43,746 nt of DNA, taken from positions 1-43,746 of the forward strand of contig ONMU01000011.1 of NCBI GenBank assembly GCA_900319035.1, written 5' to 3'. Below the pieces are notes generated by a model. It searched no databases. It was not told the DNA's origin and saw nothing but the letters and a program-made list of their open reading frames with translations. Made by a program: the position numbers and the translations under genes. This document shows positions 8,245 to 16,975 of the stretch, one piece after another (positions within the stretch are counted from its first letter, which is position 1; every line of letters begins with the position of its first letter). The DNA comes from an uncultured Bacteroidales bacterium (GTDB lineage Bacteria > Bacteroidota > Bacteroidia > Bacteroidales > Paludibacteraceae).

Positions 8245-10311
8245 TTACTTCACGATAGTACCCTGAGCGTTGAACTCTACACCATTCTTGATGATGATGA
8301 GTTTACCGTCACGAACCACCTTCACAGCGGCAGCTTTAGCGTCGGTGTTCTCGATACCCTCCGGATACTCACCGAGGCGGCAGTTGATTGCACGACCCCA
8401 AGTGTTGGTAGCCTGTACCTCGATCACACCATTCTCCAGAACGGTTACGGTTCCGGCATTGAGCAACCACAGCGAAGTTAATGCTCCACCTTCATTTAAA
8501 ATACCAGCAACAGAACCATAGATACTTCCACTATTGACATATCCAGCGTAAACGGTACCAGGTTCACCAGAAGCGTCAATATTATAAACACCGGTAGCCA
8601 ACTCAGTAGCACCAGCCTCTACATTAAACTCAATAGCGATCATGTAGTTCTCTGCATCTGTAGCTTCAGCAATCAATACGTTGTATTCAGCCAAATACTG
8701 ATCATCAATGGTGTACTCTGGGAAGTTGCGAATGAAGTCTTCGTCTTGTGCATCATACTCGTCACCACCCGGCTCGTAGTCCTCAACCGTAGCGGTGAGG
8801 TTCAGCGTGAACTCAATTACATCTGCGCTATTCACGTAGTTCTGTCCTCTCAATGTACCAGTGATGGTAGCGTTAGTACCAGAAACAGCTACGTTGATGT
8901 TCGCATCTACCATATCGTAGTACAAAGTATCTCCTCCTACGAGTTTCATTACATAGGTGTAGTCAGCAGCCAAATCAGCAGGACCGTACGTATTCGGAAT
9001 GGTAGCAGAATAAGCTGCGATAGTTAAGAAATTGTTACCAGCAACGCCTCTGAATTGCCAAGCGGTTCCGTAGTTAGTGATCACACCGCTCATGGTCAAA
9101 GTCTCCTGACTTGTAGGTTCCGGAGCAACATAACTCAGGTTAAGGATGTACTCAACACCGTCCATACTCAGTGCAGAACCGGTGATTACATAACCTCCAT
9201 TAGAAACAGCAATTGTAACCGACCCCTGATAGAGTTCAATCTCGCCGTTTGCATCCTTGATAGTCAGTTCCACCTCCTCTGCATCAAACGTACCTACATA
9301 GTTCTCAGCCGACAGATACATACTAACCGAATAATCATCATTACTTGCGTTAGCTACGATGATACCAAACCAGCTTGCTAAGCTTTCATCCAGTACAAGG
9401 TTTGTACAGGTGATATTCTCCTGGCTTTGCGGAGTCGGAATCTCGAAGAACATCGTAACATGATATACATTACCGTCTCCGGCAAGGATCCAACCCTCGA
9501 GTGCGATATTGCCGTTCAGCTCTGAAACGATGCAATGTGCTGACTTAGCCACCAAGTCGTTCACAAACGTGTAGGTCAGGTTCATATCAGCCTCAGAATA
9601 AATACCTGCAGCGGAACCTTCAGTAGCTACGTTGAACGTGAATGCTATATCCATCGAGTCGTTCTTCGTACGCAACTGACACATATTCTGTGCAAAAATA
9701 GGCTTATCCATGTGCTCTTGGAAGAAAATATCAATGGTGTCACCCGTGATAATGAACGGAGCCTCCTCATAAACCAGGGTATAGTTGTTGCCCAGCGAGT
9801 CAGCAAAAGCTGCATCAATGTGAACCAACTGCTGCTCCTCATATGCAACCAACGACTTCGTCAGCGATGCCGATGCATACACGGTTTTGTTGCCCAGAGA
9901 ATCTTTCTTGTACGAATAGTTAGGCAGCATGTCAGCCAGCGTATACGCATGATTCAATTCCAACTCCTGCGAACCCTCTGCTACTACGATGTCGAAGTAG
10001 TAGGTGTTGCCCTCTGCGTCAAAAAGACGTACATACACATCGTTGTCCGCAGAATAGTATTTCTCTGCATAATCTACGATCTCGATGTCGTAGTTCTCGT
10101 GCTTAGCCTTCGGCGCACGCTTCAAAGAGGTAGCCAAACGATCTGCTTTCATTAAACTTTTAGCAGGAAAAGCCTTAAATGGGCTGTCTGCCTTCACTGC
10201 CTTCATCTCCAAAGCCTCAGCATGCTTGGATTTACCCAAGATCTGAGCAGGAGCTGCACTTACGCTCAATACAATCGTAAGAGCGCAAAGAATAGAGAAA
10301 AATTTCTTCAT
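8245..10311 (-). CDS. Secreted modular protein of unknown function with 25-residue C-terminal tail
   Basis: Residues 1 to about 20 are a clear signal peptide (MKKFFSILCALTIVLSVSA). A Lys/Ala-rich linker follows to about residue 75. The rest is beta-rich and contains several loosely repeated units of about 90-110 residues, each with an alternating strand such as NTYYFDIVV, NVYHVTMFF, VEYILNLSY or VIEFTLNLT followed by a variable loop. A Glu/Asp-rich linker lies near residue 520. The final 25 residues (from KVVRDGK to the stop) match the tail of five other secreted proteins in this window. I recognise no enzyme motif. I infer a cell-surface or outer-membrane-associated binding protein. It is monocistronic, with its own promoter (10405-10436) and terminator, and is divergent from the galactanase gene. 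Confidence 0.85.
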   Translation of the reverse strand: MKKFFSILCALTIVLSVSAAPAQILGKSKHAEALEMKAVKADSPFKAFPAKSLMKADRLATSLKRAPKAKHENYDIEIVDYAEKYYSADNDVYVRLFDAEGNTYYFDIVVAEGSQELELNHAYTLADMLPNYSYKKDSLGNKTVYASASLTKSLVAYEEQQLVHIDAAFADSLGNNYTLVYEEAPFIITGDTIDIFFQEHMDKPIFAQNMCQLRTKNDSMDIAFTFNVATEGSAAGIYSEADMNLTYTFVNDLVAKSAHCIVSELNGNIALEGWILAGDGNVYHVTMFFEIPTPQSQENITCTNLVLDESLASWFGIIVANASNDDYSVSMYLSAENYVGTFDAEEVELTIKDANGEIELYQGSVTIAVSNGGYVITGSALSMDGVEYILNLSYVAPEPTSQETLTMSGVITNYGTAWQFRGVAGNNFLTIAAYSATIPNTYGPADLAADYTYVMKLVGGDTLYYDMVDANINVAVSGTNATITGTLRGQNYVNSADVIEFTLNLTATVEDYEPGGDEYDAQDEDFIRNFPEYTIDDQYLAEYNVLIAEATDAENYMIAIEFNVEAGATELATGVYNIDASGEPGTVYAGYVNSGSIYGSVAGILNEGGALTSLWLLNAGTVTVLENGVIEVQATNTWGRAINCRLGEYPEGIENTDAKAAAVKVVRDGKLIIIKNGVEFNAQGTIVK

Positions 10312-10404
10312 AATTCCTTTTGTTTTTAGTTAATAATGTTTATTTTTGCTTTGAATTTTAGTCGAAATGTTTCTTTTTGATAAGTGCACACAACAAAATC
10401 GGCA

Positions 10405-10436
10405 CAAAATTACTATTTTTATGGCAAATATGCAAA
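10405..10436 (-). promoter_or_regulatory. Promoter of the 8245-10311 gene
   Basis: Minus strand: TTTG at 10436-10433, 20 bases, TAATTTTG at 10412-10405. The leader would be about 90 bases. It is divergent from the promoter at 10507. Confidence 0.7.
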
Positions 10437-10506
10437 CTTTTGCTACATAAAAGGCGCCAAAAGTTCATTTTGTAAAGTCCACTTTGCAAAAAAGCGACAT
10501 TTTTTA

Positions 10507-10538
10507 TTTGCATATGTCAAAAAAAAGCAGTACCTTTG
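10507..10538 (+). promoter_or_regulatory. Promoter of the GH53 galactanase gene
   Basis: TTTG (10507-10510), 20 bases, TACCTTTG (10531-10538), then CAGCG. The spacer begins CATATGTC and ends in eight A then GCAG. It is nearly identical to the promoter at 31204. Confidence 0.8.
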
Positions 10539-10566
10539 CAGCGCGAAATGAAAAATAACAGTACCA

Positions 10567-11889
10567 ATGAAAAAAATCATCTCCTTATTTATTATTGCGC
10601 TCGTGTGCGTACACGTGCAAGCAGAAACCCGTTATGTCGGCGGTGACATCTCCGCCCTGCCTTTGTATGAACAATACAACTCGCCTTACAAGGATGTCAA
10701 GGGCAATAACATCAGCAACCTGCTCACATGGTTTGTGCAGGATTGCGGTTGGAATACCTTCCGGGTGCGTATATTCGTCAACCCGACGAAGAAAGATCAT
10801 GGCGGCACCTCTAATCCGACGGTGTGCCAAGATCTGGCTTTTGTCACTGCTTTGGGTAAGCGCATCAAAGATTCCGGCGCTTATTTCATGCTGGATTTTC
10901 ACTATTCCGATACATGGGTCGATGCAACGCATATACAGGCTCCATCGGTTTGGAAGGGCGCTTCGGATGCGATGATGGCGGATAGCGTCAGCGCTTATAC
11001 GCATCGCGTGCTGCAAACACTCAAAGCAGAAGGAGCTACGCCGGATCTCGTACAAGTAGGCAACGAGATCATGTACGGTTTATGCGGTATTCAGGTGCAT
11101 CCATACGACAAATCCGGAGATAACTGGGACGGCTATTTAGGGCTGCTCCATGCAGGCTGTAACGCCGTGCGCGAAGAGTGCCCCGATGCGCAAATCATCA
11201 TTCACACCGACCGTCCCACCAACACCGGTTATAACTCCTATTACTATAACAAGCTTAAGAACGCCAACGTGGACTTCGACATCATCGGTTTGAGTTACTA
11301 TCCTTTCTGGCACGGATACATCAACGCTGCGCAGGTAGCTTCCAAGACGGATAAGAACAACCTCGTCAATGCCATCAAGAACCTGAAAACGCTTTTCCCG
11401 ACCAAGCGCGTACACATCGTTGAGTGCGCCTATAATTTCCAATGGTGGCCTTCAAGCGGTGTCAACTACGACACACAGGATGTTTGGCCTTGCTCTGTAG
11501 CGGGTCAATACCAATTCGTGAAAGATCTGGTAGATAATCTCAAGCCGCTTGAGAACGTAGATGGTATCTCGTATTGGTTCCCGGAAGAAGCAGGAAACGG
11601 CGATAAAGGAACAGTTATTCCGTCTTGGCAGAACCGCGGTTTCTGGAACGAGAACAAATCCACAAGCGGACACGCCATCAATAAAACCGGAAACGTCTCC
11701 GGCACGAAGACTGCCGAAGACGTCTGTGCGCCGTATTACATGCGCAATTTCTATAATGATCCTTCAGAAGGACTCTCTACGGAACGTTCGTCGGGACAGG
11801 CTGCATGTCGGAAGATTCTGAAAGAGGGGCGGATTCTGATTCAGCGGCCTGACGGCTCTCAAGTTGCTCTTGACGGTAGCCTGCAATAA
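10567..11889 (+). CDS. Secreted arabinogalactan endo-beta-1,4-galactanase (GH53)
   Basis: Hydrolyses beta-1,4-galactan side chains of plant pectin (type I arabinogalactan). There is a signal peptide of about 18 residues (MKKIISLFIIALVCVHVQA), then YVGGDISALP and the long (beta/alpha)8 barrel with DCGWNTFRVRIFV and DFHYSDTWVDATHI, typical of GH53. The predicted acid/base is E167 (QVGNEIMYG) and the nucleophile E286 (HIVECAYNF). The last 25 residues (KILKEGR to the stop) match the shared C-terminal tail, though its second glycine is shifted by one and a Gln replaces the terminal Lys. The tail region overlaps the opposing ABC permease frame by 113 bp. No susC/susD pair is adjacent, so this is a stand-alone glycanase. 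The family call is firm. Confidence 0.94.
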   Translation: MKKIISLFIIALVCVHVQAETRYVGGDISALPLYEQYNSPYKDVKGNNISNLLTWFVQDCGWNTFRVRIFVNPTKKDHGGTSNPTVCQDLAFVTALGKRIKDSGAYFMLDFHYSDTWVDATHIQAPSVWKGASDAMMADSVSAYTHRVLQTLKAEGATPDLVQVGNEIMYGLCGIQVHPYDKSGDNWDGYLGLLHAGCNAVREECPDAQIIIHTDRPTNTGYNSYYYNKLKNANVDFDIIGLSYYPFWHGYINAAQVASKTDKNNLVNAIKNLKTLFPTKRVHIVECAYNFQWWPSSGVNYDTQDVWPCSVAGQYQFVKDLVDNLKPLENVDGISYWFPEEAGNGDKGTVIPSWQNRGFWNENKSTSGHAINKTGNVSGTKTAEDVCAPYYMRNFYNDPSEGLSTERSSGQAACRKILKEGRILIQRPDGSQVALDGSLQ

Positions 11890-13060
11890 AGAGCATCGTC
11901 ACCGCAAGCAGGAAATAGCCTCCTGTTAAAATCCATAACGCGATATACTCGGTGCGCGTCGCCCAAAGCGATGCGCCCATTGAGTTGATATGTATGAACC
12001 CATGGGCAGCCCATGTATAAGGAACGAGGTACGACAACCATTTCCAGCCCAATGGCACCATCTCTTTCGGCCACGAGATACCGGCACCGAAGAGGAAGAT
12101 GAGCGAGGTCGAAATGAGCAACACCATACCTGCCTCACGGTTGCGAACAAAGAAGCCCACACACATGGACATAAAGATGACCGAAAGGATGAAGGGCACG
12201 TTAAAACGCAAGATGTCTCCTATCTCGCCAATATGCGGTATTTCGAACAAGCGAGGCAACAGACCCAACAAGATAGCCGCCAAAGCGTAATATATCATGA
12301 AATAAGCTGCCGCACGCGCCAAGGTGATACGGATAGCCGAATAACCTCTCTTACGTCCCGGAATACGGAATAACTCTCTTTTCTCCTCACGAAGGGTACC
12401 CGCCATCATGCACATACCGAAGAAGAGCGTCTGATGGAGGATCATGACAAGGACAGCAGGGATGAGGAACGAACCGTAACCACCGTTGGAAGTATACAGC
12501 GCTGTTTCGGTATAAGGAGCCTGCTGTACCAAAGCCCATGACATCTCCGGTCCAACGCCCATATTCTCATAGCGCTCGATCTGCACATTCCGCATAGATT
12601 CCAACATGACTTGGTTACAACTCAGGTAAATTCCTTTCATATAGAGGAAGGACGACATATCGCAATAGAGCGAGATCGTCGCCTTGCCCAGCGGGTCAGC
12701 CAATTGGGATGCGTAGTCACGCGGAAAATAGATAATACCATGGATCTTCTGATCCCGCAACAACTCCTCTGCTTCCGCCATGGACGCACAGGTATAAGCC
12801 AGTTTGATATCGGGAGCAGCACTCCAACGATGCAGGAAATTACGGCTCTCGGGCGAATTGCTCATATCGACTACCGCAACAGGGATATTCTGAACCTGCT
12901 CATTCCAGTACATCGCTTTGTACAGGACCGGATATGCCAGCGAGCCGAGGAAGAAGATGACCATCACACCCGGGTCGGTGAAGATGCGACGCAACTCATC
13001 GACCGTTATCCAGCAGGCTTCCTTCAGCTGCAACCACCATTGATATAATAAACGATACAT
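11777..13060 (-). CDS. ABC-2 type permease, last gene of the efflux operon
   Basis: Integral membrane subunit of the YbhS/YbhR/YhhJ (ABC-2 membrane 3) type. One N-terminal membrane helix lies near residues 30-50 (VMVIFFLGSLAYPVLY). A periplasmic domain of about 150 residues contains VAVVDMSNSPESRNFL, and about five C-terminal helices follow from residue ~205. After the last helix (FLLAVTMLFIAGY) a hydrophilic tail of about 30 residues, rich in Ser/Glu/Pro, runs into the antisense of the galactanase 3' end. This suggests loss of an earlier stop codon. It starts 5 bases after the stop of the preceding permease, so coupling is expected. It is probably half of a heterodimeric permease with that neighbour. 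The substrate is unknown. Confidence 0.9.
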   Translation of the reverse strand: MYRLLYQWWLQLKEACWITVDELRRIFTDPGVMVIFFLGSLAYPVLYKAMYWNEQVQNIPVAVVDMSNSPESRNFLHRWSAAPDIKLAYTCASMAEAEELLRDQKIHGIIYFPRDYASQLADPLGKATISLYCDMSSFLYMKGIYLSCNQVMLESMRNVQIERYENMGVGPEMSWALVQQAPYTETALYTSNGGYGSFLIPAVLVMILHQTLFFGMCMMAGTLREEKRELFRIPGRKRGYSAIRITLARAAAYFMIYYALAAILLGLLPRLFEIPHIGEIGDILRFNVPFILSVIFMSMCVGFFVRNREAGMVLLISTSLIFLFGAGISWPKEMVPLGWKWLSYLVPYTWAAHGFIHINSMGASLWATRTEYIALWILTGGYFLLAVTMLFIAGYRQEQLESRQAAESESAPLSESSDMQPVPTNVP

Positions 13061-13065
13061 ACTAT

Positions 13066-14247
13066 CTATTTAAGCGGATAATTCTGATAAATAAGCGCAC
13101 GGTGCAGACGGGGTGCTACACAGAGCGCAGGGACAATAAAGGCAACCAACATCAGTGCTGCCGGGGTACTGTTGATCGCCGGAGCACCCATCAACGCCTC
13201 GTTCACATAGATGACGTAGTAATGGCGCAGCGGTTCGAGCCAACTCAATGCCTGTACGGGAGGTAACATTCCCATTACCGGATACGTAAATCCGGAGAGC
13301 GAGAAGCCCAACATCGAGTACAAGGCACCGACGGAAATAGCGTCACGCAACGTCGGCAGCAAGCCGATGAGCACGATACCCATCACCTCCATTGCCATGA
13401 TGAACAACAGCAGACCGAAGAGTAAACGCCAGTGACTACCCAAAACCGGAAAGCCGAACATGCTAAACATCACCGCGTAGCAAACAACTCCCAAAGACAA
13501 ATAAATGACCGTAAAGGGCAGCAACTTACCGATCATAGCGATCGTGTAGTTACCTCCGGCGGTACGAAGCCACTCCCGTGAAGTCTTGCTCTTGAGCTCA
13601 AAACCTACCGCAAAGACCGTCAGCATCAACGCAATCACGCCCAATATACCCGGCAGCACGGTGCTCACCAGATAGATGGTGTAGTTACCCCAAGGGTTCG
13701 CTACCATATGCGCATCGATGCTCACCGGCTGAATACGATTCATGATGACATCATCGGTCATACCTTTCTTACGCAATACCTCGCGCTGGAAAGCACCGGA
13801 GATGAGGTTCACAATCGTCAACATCTGCTTATACGCCGTGTTTCCGCCCACGGTATAGGAATTCGTCACGTAGAAATCCACACGCGGACGCTTGAGGGAA
13901 GCTAAATTGCTATAGAAACCTTGCGGAATAACAAGGATACCATAGATCTTACCCTGCTGCATCGCACCGCGAGCCTCAGCGTAGTTATTGGTAATGAGTT
14001 GGATATCCACCGAGGGCGTAGCCTGCATCTCATGCGCAAGGCGACGGGAGATAGAGGACTGATCCAGATCCACCAACGCCACAGGCATCTCCTCCGCAGC
14101 ACCGGCTTTCATCAGCGTCATGAAGAAGAACAGGGAGAACAGGAATGCTCCCACTGACGCAGTGAGGTACAAGGGACGAGAGACGATGCGCTGTAACTCA
14201 CGCAGCGCGACTTGCCAAATATAATGGAAAATCTCTTTCAAATTCAA
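13066..14247 (-). CDS. ABC-2 type permease, first copy
   Basis: Same fold as its downstream neighbour: an N-terminal helix near residues 28-48, a soluble periplasmic domain with MPVALVDLDQSSISRRL and IYGILVIPQGFYSNL, then five or more helices from about residue 195. The 393-residue length is normal. The pair with HlyD and TolC upstream matches ABC-2 drug/solute efflux pumps. No ATP-binding subunit is encoded in the operon or anywhere in this window, so an ATPase from elsewhere would be needed if these are true ABC transporters. Confidence 0.9.
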   Translation of the reverse strand: MNLKEIFHYIWQVALRELQRIVSRPLYLTASVGAFLFSLFFFMTLMKAGAAEEMPVALVDLDQSSISRRLAHEMQATPSVDIQLITNNYAEARGAMQQGKIYGILVIPQGFYSNLASLKRPRVDFYVTNSYTVGGNTAYKQMLTIVNLISGAFQREVLRKKGMTDDVIMNRIQPVSIDAHMVANPWGNYTIYLVSTVLPGILGVIALMLTVFAVGFELKSKTSREWLRTAGGNYTIAMIGKLLPFTVIYLSLGVVCYAVMFSMFGFPVLGSHWRLLFGLLLFIMAMEVMGIVLIGLLPTLRDAISVGALYSMLGFSLSGFTYPVMGMLPPVQALSWLEPLRHYYVIYVNEALMGAPAINSTPAALMLVAFIVPALCVAPRLHRALIYQNYPLK

Positions 14248-14285
14248 CTAACAACTTTAAACTATCAACTCTCAACTTTCAGCTA
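14248..14285. repeat. Phrase spacer between permease and HlyD genes
   Basis: Near-tandem variants of CAACTTT / CAACTAA / ATCAACTCTCAA fill the whole gap. The spacer at 15282-15328 is built from the same phrases. Confidence 0.6.
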
Positions 14286-15281
14286 TTACTTCTTCTCCAT
14301 CACCAGAGCCGTCATACCCGGACGCAGACCGTCAATAGGAGTAACAGGACGGCACTTCACATCGAAGGTACGCACATCATAGCCACCGTTCTGTTTGGTG
14401 GTACGCCATGTAGCATAGGTACCCATCGCTTTGATATACGTAACCACTACCGGGAAAGTCTTGTCCTCGCCCAGCGCCGGAATACGGACATCTATCTGGC
14501 TACCCTTACGGAAACCGTCTAACATATCTTCGCGCACGGAGAAGGTGAACCATACATCTGTCAGGTCAAGGATCGCCATGACAGGACTACCCTGTCCTAC
14601 CAACTCTCCTACTTTGGGGAAACACTCACTCACCTCACCGTCGCAAGGCGACAGGAGATAACGCTCAGCCTCAGCAGCTGCCAATTCCTTGAGCATTCCA
14701 TCTACTCGTGCTACCTGAGCTCGTGCAGCCTCTTTGTCCTCAGAGCGAGCACCAGAAAGCGCCATGTCGTACTGACTCTTAGCGGCCTTGACGGTAGCCG
14801 AAGCAGCTTTGTACTGCGCCTCTACCTCATCGCGTTTCTGCTCGCTGACCACACCTTTCTCGAACAGACGCTGTACACGCTCGTAGCTCTTACGATAGAT
14901 CTCCTCACCTGCCAACGCTTTCTGGTACAACTCATAAGCACCCTCGATCTGCTCGGGTTGCGCTCCGTTCTTGGCTTTGTCATTCACAGCCTCAGCCATA
15001 CGACGGGCTGCCAAAGCTTGATCTTTCTTTGCCTCTACCTCCGGCGAATAGATGATCACCAAAGTGTCACCTTTGCGTACTTGTTCGCCCTCCTCGAAGA
15101 GATACATCTCCACACGGCCGGGCACTTTACCGGACACACGGTACTCGGCAGCTTCCGCTTCGCCCTGCACCTGAATTTTCTCGGGTTCGAGCGCCAAGAT
15201 ACCTACCAGCGCTACAATGATGATCACTGCCAACAGCGCTACAACGCCTAAGAGCAGACTTCCTTCTTTTTCCTTTTTCAT
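14286..15281 (-). CDS. HlyD-family periplasmic adaptor (membrane fusion protein)
   Basis: Links the inner-membrane permeases to TolC. A single anchoring helix lies at about residues 7-30 (SLLLGVVALLAVIIIVALV). A lipoyl-like half-motif follows (VSGKVPGRVEMYLFEEGEQVRKGDTLVII). Next comes an alpha-hairpin of about 100 residues rich in Ala/Glu/Lys (roughly 80-190), then the second lipoyl half (YLLSPCDGEVSECFPKVGELVGQGSPVM) and a beta-barrel domain to the end (GLRPGMTALV). The 331-residue length is normal. It is second in the operon, with phrase-repeat spacers on both sides. Confidence 0.95.
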   Translation of the reverse strand: MKKEKEGSLLLGVVALLAVIIIVALVGILALEPEKIQVQGEAEAAEYRVSGKVPGRVEMYLFEEGEQVRKGDTLVIIYSPEVEAKKDQALAARRMAEAVNDKAKNGAQPEQIEGAYELYQKALAGEEIYRKSYERVQRLFEKGVVSEQKRDEVEAQYKAASATVKAAKSQYDMALSGARSEDKEAARAQVARVDGMLKELAAAEAERYLLSPCDGEVSECFPKVGELVGQGSPVMAILDLTDVWFTFSVREDMLDGFRKGSQIDVRIPALGEDKTFPVVVTYIKAMGTYATWRTTKQNGGYDVRTFDVKCRPVTPIDGLRPGMTALVMEKK

Positions 15282-15328
15282 ATTGCTAAACTTTCAACTA
15301 TCAACTTTAAACTTTCTACTTTCAACTA
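15282..15328. repeat. Phrase spacer between HlyD and TolC genes
   Basis: Iterations of CTTTCAACTATCAACTTT and CTTTCTACTTTCAACTAT occupy the gap. Composition and phrasing are shared with 14248-14285 but not with the coding sequence around it. Confidence 0.6.
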
Positions 15329-16819
15329 TCACTCCAACTCACCCATATACCGTTTGAGGGTCGTTTCGGTGGTCTTAGCCTCCGTCTCGGCATCGATGCG
15401 GTCGGAAGCTGCGGACATCCAATTGGTCTGCGCTGCCATGAGTTCGGAAGAAGTGATCATTCCGGCATCATACGACTCACGCGCCATACGCAGCACCTCA
15501 TCAGCATTCGCTTCATTCAAACGAGCCAACGCCACTTTCTGCTGCGCCTCCATCAGTTTCTGGTTAGCCTGTGTGGTCTGCAGCGTCAGCAGTTCACGGG
15601 TCTCTTCGGTACGGAGGCTCGCTACTTTGGCTGCCTCCTTGGCGGCTTTGTAGCGCAAGATATCATCCGCATGAGCGATCGGCACGTTGACCACTACGCC
15701 CACCGAGAAGAAACCTTTGGCGTTCCAGTTATTGCTGAAACCGTTCTCCACATTGGGATTCGACCAGATATAGTTGGCAGAAGCAACCACATTCGGTTGC
15801 AGACCTGCGGCAGCTATCTTAGCGGTACTCTTGGCTATTTTCTCAGCCTCCTCCACCATCTGGAGCTCATGACGACGCTCTACGTACAACTCCGCGTTGA
15901 TACGAGGCGCAGCCAAAGAGGTCTCGTTCAGCCCGCTGTCATCTACTTCGAACTGATCCATCAGCGGCAGACCGCAGACCTGAGCCAAGGCCATACGGGA
16001 AAGGATCAGACCGTTCTCTGCTTGCAGTTTCTTCACCTCCGCTTCGCCGCGTTTGGCAGTCACTTTGAGCAGATCCGACTTGGTAGCCATACCTTCGTTC
16101 ACCGCCTCATTGACATCGCTCTCCAGTTGTACGAGCAGGTTATAATACTGATTTGCGAGCTCTTTCTTATGCTCCACGGAAACGACTCTCCAATAAGCCT
16201 CGTCCACCTTGCCGATGATCTCATCGTGCTTGGCATCCGAACGGAAACGCGCTAATTTCTCAGCAGACTTGGAGATCTTGTACATCTGGATCAATCGTCC
16301 GCCGACCCAGATCGGCTGACGAATACCCACTTGCGCTACGAGGATGTGCTGCATATCCAGCGTCAGCGCATCGTACAGATGTTTGTAGGTGTTCGCAAGG
16401 GTCTGACCGGCTTGGTTTGCGATATCCACCAAGGGCTTCTGCAAAATCGTACCCGAGGTCATATCGATCAATCTACTCAGCGCCGTCGTGCTATTCCAAT
16501 CGAACGAAGCCGAACCGTCGCCGTGAACAGATGCTGTACCAAGGGCAAACTCCGTCTGATCTGCTAAAAGATGAGCCTGACGCGAATTCCACATATAACC
16601 ACCGTTCGCACTCACATGAGGGAACATAGCAGCTAAAGCTGCCTGACGATTATACTTAGCAGCAAGGACGGAAGACTCCTGAGCACGAGCGCTGGCACTG
16701 TTGCTCAAAGCCATCTCGCGACACTGCTGAAGCGTGTACCGCACGGTATCACCGGCAGACAAACTGACTGACATAGAGATGGCAGCCAGAAGAAACAATA
16801 AATACCTTTTATTATTCAT
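15329..16819 (-). CDS. TolC-family outer-membrane efflux protein
   Basis: Outer-membrane channel of the tripartite pump. A signal peptide of about 22 residues (MNNKRYLLFLLAAISMSVSLSA) precedes TVRYTLQQCREMALSNSASARAQES, the usual opening of the OEP repeat. Two long coiled-coil halves are visible (roughly 170-290 and 310-490), each with Ala/Glu/Lys-rich helices. The 496-residue length is typical. It is the first gene of the operon TolC, HlyD, permease, permease, with its own promoter about 40 bases upstream. Confidence 0.94.
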   Translation of the reverse strand: MNNKRYLLFLLAAISMSVSLSAGDTVRYTLQQCREMALSNSASARAQESSVLAAKYNRQAALAAMFPHVSANGGYMWNSRQAHLLADQTEFALGTASVHGDGSASFDWNSTTALSRLIDMTSGTILQKPLVDIANQAGQTLANTYKHLYDALTLDMQHILVAQVGIRQPIWVGGRLIQMYKISKSAEKLARFRSDAKHDEIIGKVDEAYWRVVSVEHKKELANQYYNLLVQLESDVNEAVNEGMATKSDLLKVTAKRGEAEVKKLQAENGLILSRMALAQVCGLPLMDQFEVDDSGLNETSLAAPRINAELYVERRHELQMVEEAEKIAKSTAKIAAAGLQPNVVASANYIWSNPNVENGFSNNWNAKGFFSVGVVVNVPIAHADDILRYKAAKEAAKVASLRTEETRELLTLQTTQANQKLMEAQQKVALARLNEANADEVLRMARESYDAGMITSSELMAAQTNWMSAASDRIDAETEAKTTETTLKRYMGELE

Positions 16820-16860
16820 TATTCACAAAATATTTTTCTACCCAATTACAAAATCAGCCA

Positions 16861-16892
16861 CAAAATTACTGCTTTTTTTTCATTTATGCAAA
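16861..16892 (-). promoter_or_regulatory. Promoter of the efflux operon
   Basis: Minus strand: TTTG at 16892-16889, 20 bases ending in A8-GCAG, TAATTTTG at 16868-16861. The remainder of the 16820-16975 gap shows no clear hairpin terminator for the nuclease gene on its right. Confidence 0.75.
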
Positions 16893-16975
16893 TAATTGCG
16901 ACATTTTTTAGCAAATATTCGCATATTTTAAGCGATTATGACTATTTCTTGTTCGTCAAAAGTTCTCACTACGGG

